Part shown: positions 62,238 to 64,000 of the stretch, piece after piece
Position numbering within the stretch: position 1 is the first letter of the stretch
Layout: every line of letters starts with the position of its first letter
Assembly: GCA_965246915.1 (NCBI GenBank)
Contig: CBDFGB010000025.1
Coordinates: forward strand, 62,001-126,000
From: CAVRQM01 sp965246915
GTDB taxonomy: Bacteria > Pseudomonadota > Alphaproteobacteria > Acetobacterales > Acetobacteraceae
Direction of reading: 5' to 3'
DNA length: 64,000 nt
The notes under the pieces: model-generated
Database searches by the model: none
The model's input: only the letters and a program-made list of their open reading frames with translations
What the model was told of the DNA's origin: nothing
Translations under genes and position numbers: made by a program

Positions 62238-64000
62238 ATGCCCGAGGACGGTCGCCCCGACCCTGACGCCCTGATCGCCGCCGCCGCCGCGGAATCCCGG
62301 GGGCGGCTAAAAATCATCCTCGGCGCCGCGCCGGGCGTGGGAAAAACCTGGGACATGCTCGCCCAGGCCCGCCGCCGCCGCGACGAGGGCGTCGACGTGG
62401 TCGTCGGCGTCGTCGAAACGCACGGCCGCGCCGACACCGAGGCGCAACTCGCGGGCCTGCCGCTGCTCCCGCGTCGCACCGTCGAATACCGAGGTCAGAC
62501 GCTCGACGAATTCGACCTCGATGCCGCACTCGCGCGAAAGCCCGAACTGCTGCTGGTCGACGAACTCGCGCACACCAACGCCCCCGGCAGCCGCCACGCC
62601 AAACGGTGGGAGGACGTGGCCGACCTGATCGCCGCCGGAATCAACGTCTGGGGCACGCTCAACGTCCAGCACCTCGAAAGCCTCAACGACGACGTCGCCC
62701 GCATCACCGGCGTCCGCGTCGCCGAAACCCTGCCCGACCGGGTGCTGGAAATGGCCGACGAGATCGAACTGATCGACGTGACCCCGACCGAACTGCGCGA
62801 ACGCCTGCGCGAAGGCAAGATCTACCGCCCCGACACCGCCCGCCGCGCGCTCGACGGCTTTTTTCGCGAGGGCAACCTCGCCGCACTCCGGGAAATCGCG
62901 CTGCGCCGGGCGGCGGCGCATGTCGACGACGACGTGCGCGACTGGATGCGCCGCAGCGGCATCGCCGGTCCCTGGCCGGCCGGCGAGCGCGTCCTCGCCC
63001 TGATCGGCCCGGACGCGGCGTCCGAAGCGGTCGTGCGTCAGGCCAAGCGCCTCGCCGACGCGCTGCGCGCACCCTGGACCGCGCTGCATGTCGAACGCGA
63101 CACGTCGGTCGCGGGCGCGCGGCCGGCGCTGACCCTGGCGGCACAGCTGGGCGCGGAGATCGAGATCCGCGCGGGGTCGGATCTGGTCCGCACCACGATC
63201 GTTTTCTCCCGTGCCGCGAACGTGACGCACATCATCATGGGCCGCGCGCCCTCGCCGCTATGGCGCAGGCTCACGGGGCGTACGCTGTCGATCCAGCTGT
63301 TGCGCAACGCCTCGGATTTCACACTGCACGTCATTCCGCTGCCGGGCGCCGCACCTCGCCGCCGCGTGGCCCCCAAGGCGGGCGAGGGGCTGTTCGCCTG
63401 GCTCGCGGGGACCGGCATCGTCGCGGCGGCGACTGGGGCGGGGTTGCTGCTGCCGATCATCCCGGTCGAGGCGATGGGCATGATCTACCTTGTGGCCGTG
63501 GTGGTGGGCGCCGGCGCGGGCGGCCTGCGCGTGGCGCTCGCGACCGCGCTCGCCTCGTTCCTCGCGTGGGATTTCTTCTTCATCCCGCCGGTCAACCAGA
63601 TCACCATCCAGAGCCCGCGCGACGTCATCGCGCTCGTGGTCTTCGCCTTGGTCGCCCTGCTGACCGGCGGCCTGGCCAGCCGCGTGCAGGTGCAAAGCCG
63701 CGCCGCCCAGGCGCGCATCGACGGTCTGCGCCGCATCGCGAAATTCAGCCGCACCCTCGGACAGGCGGCCAGCGAGGCCGACCTGCTCGTCGAACTGGCA
63801 CGTCAGGCCTGTGGGATCGCCGGCCGGGCGGTGGCGCTGGCGGGAGACGGCGAGGATCTGCTCCTTCGCGCCGCCGAGCCGCCGGACGCCGCTCAGACCG
63901 GCGCGTCCCTGCCGGAGGTCGATCCGCTGGACGAGGGCGCGTGGGCCGCCGCGCGCTGGGCCTGGGCGCATCAGGAGCCGACCGGCGCGGGCACTAGTAC
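62238..64000 (+). CDS. kdpD: Osmosensitive K+ sensor kinase KdpD (3' partial)
   Basis: The first 587 codons of kdpD run to the window edge. The N-terminal KdpD domain has Walker A GAAPGVGKTWDML and LLLVDELAHTNAPGSRH. A USP-like domain follows (about residues 250-375), then four membrane helices and the FFFIPPVNQITIQSP region, and a GAF-like start. The histidine kinase core lies beyond the window. It should control kdpFABC through KdpE. Confidence 0.95.
   Translation, partial: MPEDGRPDPDALIAAAAAESRGRLKIILGAAPGVGKTWDMLAQARRRRDEGVDVVVGVVETHGRADTEAQLAGLPLLPRRTVEYRGQTLDEFDLDAALARKPELLLVDELAHTNAPGSRHAKRWEDVADLIAAGINVWGTLNVQHLESLNDDVARITGVRVAETLPDRVLEMADEIELIDVTPTELRERLREGKIYRPDTARRALDGFFREGNLAALREIALRRAAAHVDDDVRDWMRRSGIAGPWPAGERVLALIGPDAASEAVVRQAKRLADALRAPWTALHVERDTSVAGARPALTLAAQLGAEIEIRAGSDLVRTTIVFSRAANVTHIIMGRAPSPLWRRLTGRTLSIQLLRNASDFTLHVIPLPGAAPRRRVAPKAGEGLFAWLAGTGIVAAATGAGLLLPIIPVEAMGMIYLVAVVVGAGAGGLRVALATALASFLAWDFFFIPPVNQITIQSPRDVIALVVFALVALLTGGLASRVQVQSRAAQARIDGLRRIAKFSRTLGQAASEADLLVELARQACGIAGRAVALAGDGEDLLLRAAEPPDAAQTGASLPEVDPLDEGAWAAARWAWAHQEPTGAGTS

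Overview
The window is GC-rich, gene-dense bacterial DNA, apparently from an alphaproteobacterium. The order rpoZ-rsh-acpS-lepB-rnc-era, the long acidic omega-subunit tail and the alphaproteobacterial type of pyrE point that way. A Rhodospirillales/Acetobacteraceae-like host is my guess, not something the sequence proves. Most operons are tightly packed, with ATGA/GTGA stop-start overlaps.

Layout. 1-5.0 kb: an operon with the end of an N-carbamoyl-amino-acid-hydrolase-type amidohydrolase, an ABC importer (ATPase, two permeases, NMT1/THI5-like binding protein) and an SDR oxidoreductase. 5.0-8.6 kb: a decay zone holding two AT-rich orphan genes, a ruined parDE toxin-antitoxin pair, a frameshifted AraC regulator, an intact VOC protein and a truncated, frameshifted cyanase. 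8.7-10.7 kb: a sulfite-oxidase-like molybdoenzyme and a FrhB/BciB-like iron-sulfur flavoprotein. 10.7-24.7 kb: a compact carbon-concentrating island, with divergent cbbR and then cbbL, cbbS, csoS2, csoSCA, csoS4A, csoS4B, two csoS1, an acRAF-like gene, an McdB-like gene, a Nudix-ThiE fusion, dabB, dabA and a small orphan. This supplies form IA RuBisCO, the alpha-carboxysome shell, scaffold and carbonic anhydrase, and an energy-coupled inorganic-carbon pump. No McdA, CbbO/CbbQ or CsoS1D gene is seen here.

24.8-27.1 kb: two secreted, collagen-like glycine-rich proteins, the second frameshifted at a G tract. 27.4-31.4 kb: pyrE, an ELM1-family protein, a small orphan, a glycine-zipper lipoprotein and a DadA/DauA-like flavoenzyme. 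31.4-38.1 kb: the known but functionally obscure transglutaminase/DUF2126, circularly permuted ATP-grasp/alpha-E and transglutaminase operon. 38.1-41.5 kb: GFA protein, renalase-like flavoenzyme, family-5 uracil-DNA glycosylase, NYN-domain protein and folK. 41.5-48.2 kb: rpoZ, rsh, a tiny Uma2-like ORF, acpS, lepB, rnc, era, thioesterase and Nudix. 48.3-51.1 kb: a LuxR regulator broken at a 13-G run, an exported protein and a toxin-antitoxin pair. 51.2-64 kb: kdpFABC, then two opposite-strand genes (a TIGR04222-like membrane protein and a 1527-aa nuclease-STAND NTPase resembling Avs antiphage sensors), then the start of kdpD, cut by the window edge.

The strongest candidates for follow-up are the nuclease-STAND protein lodged between kdpC and kdpD, the carboxysome/DAB island with McdB but no McdA, a short CsoS2 and an embedded Nudix-ThiE gene, and two genes interrupted at poly-G tracts.
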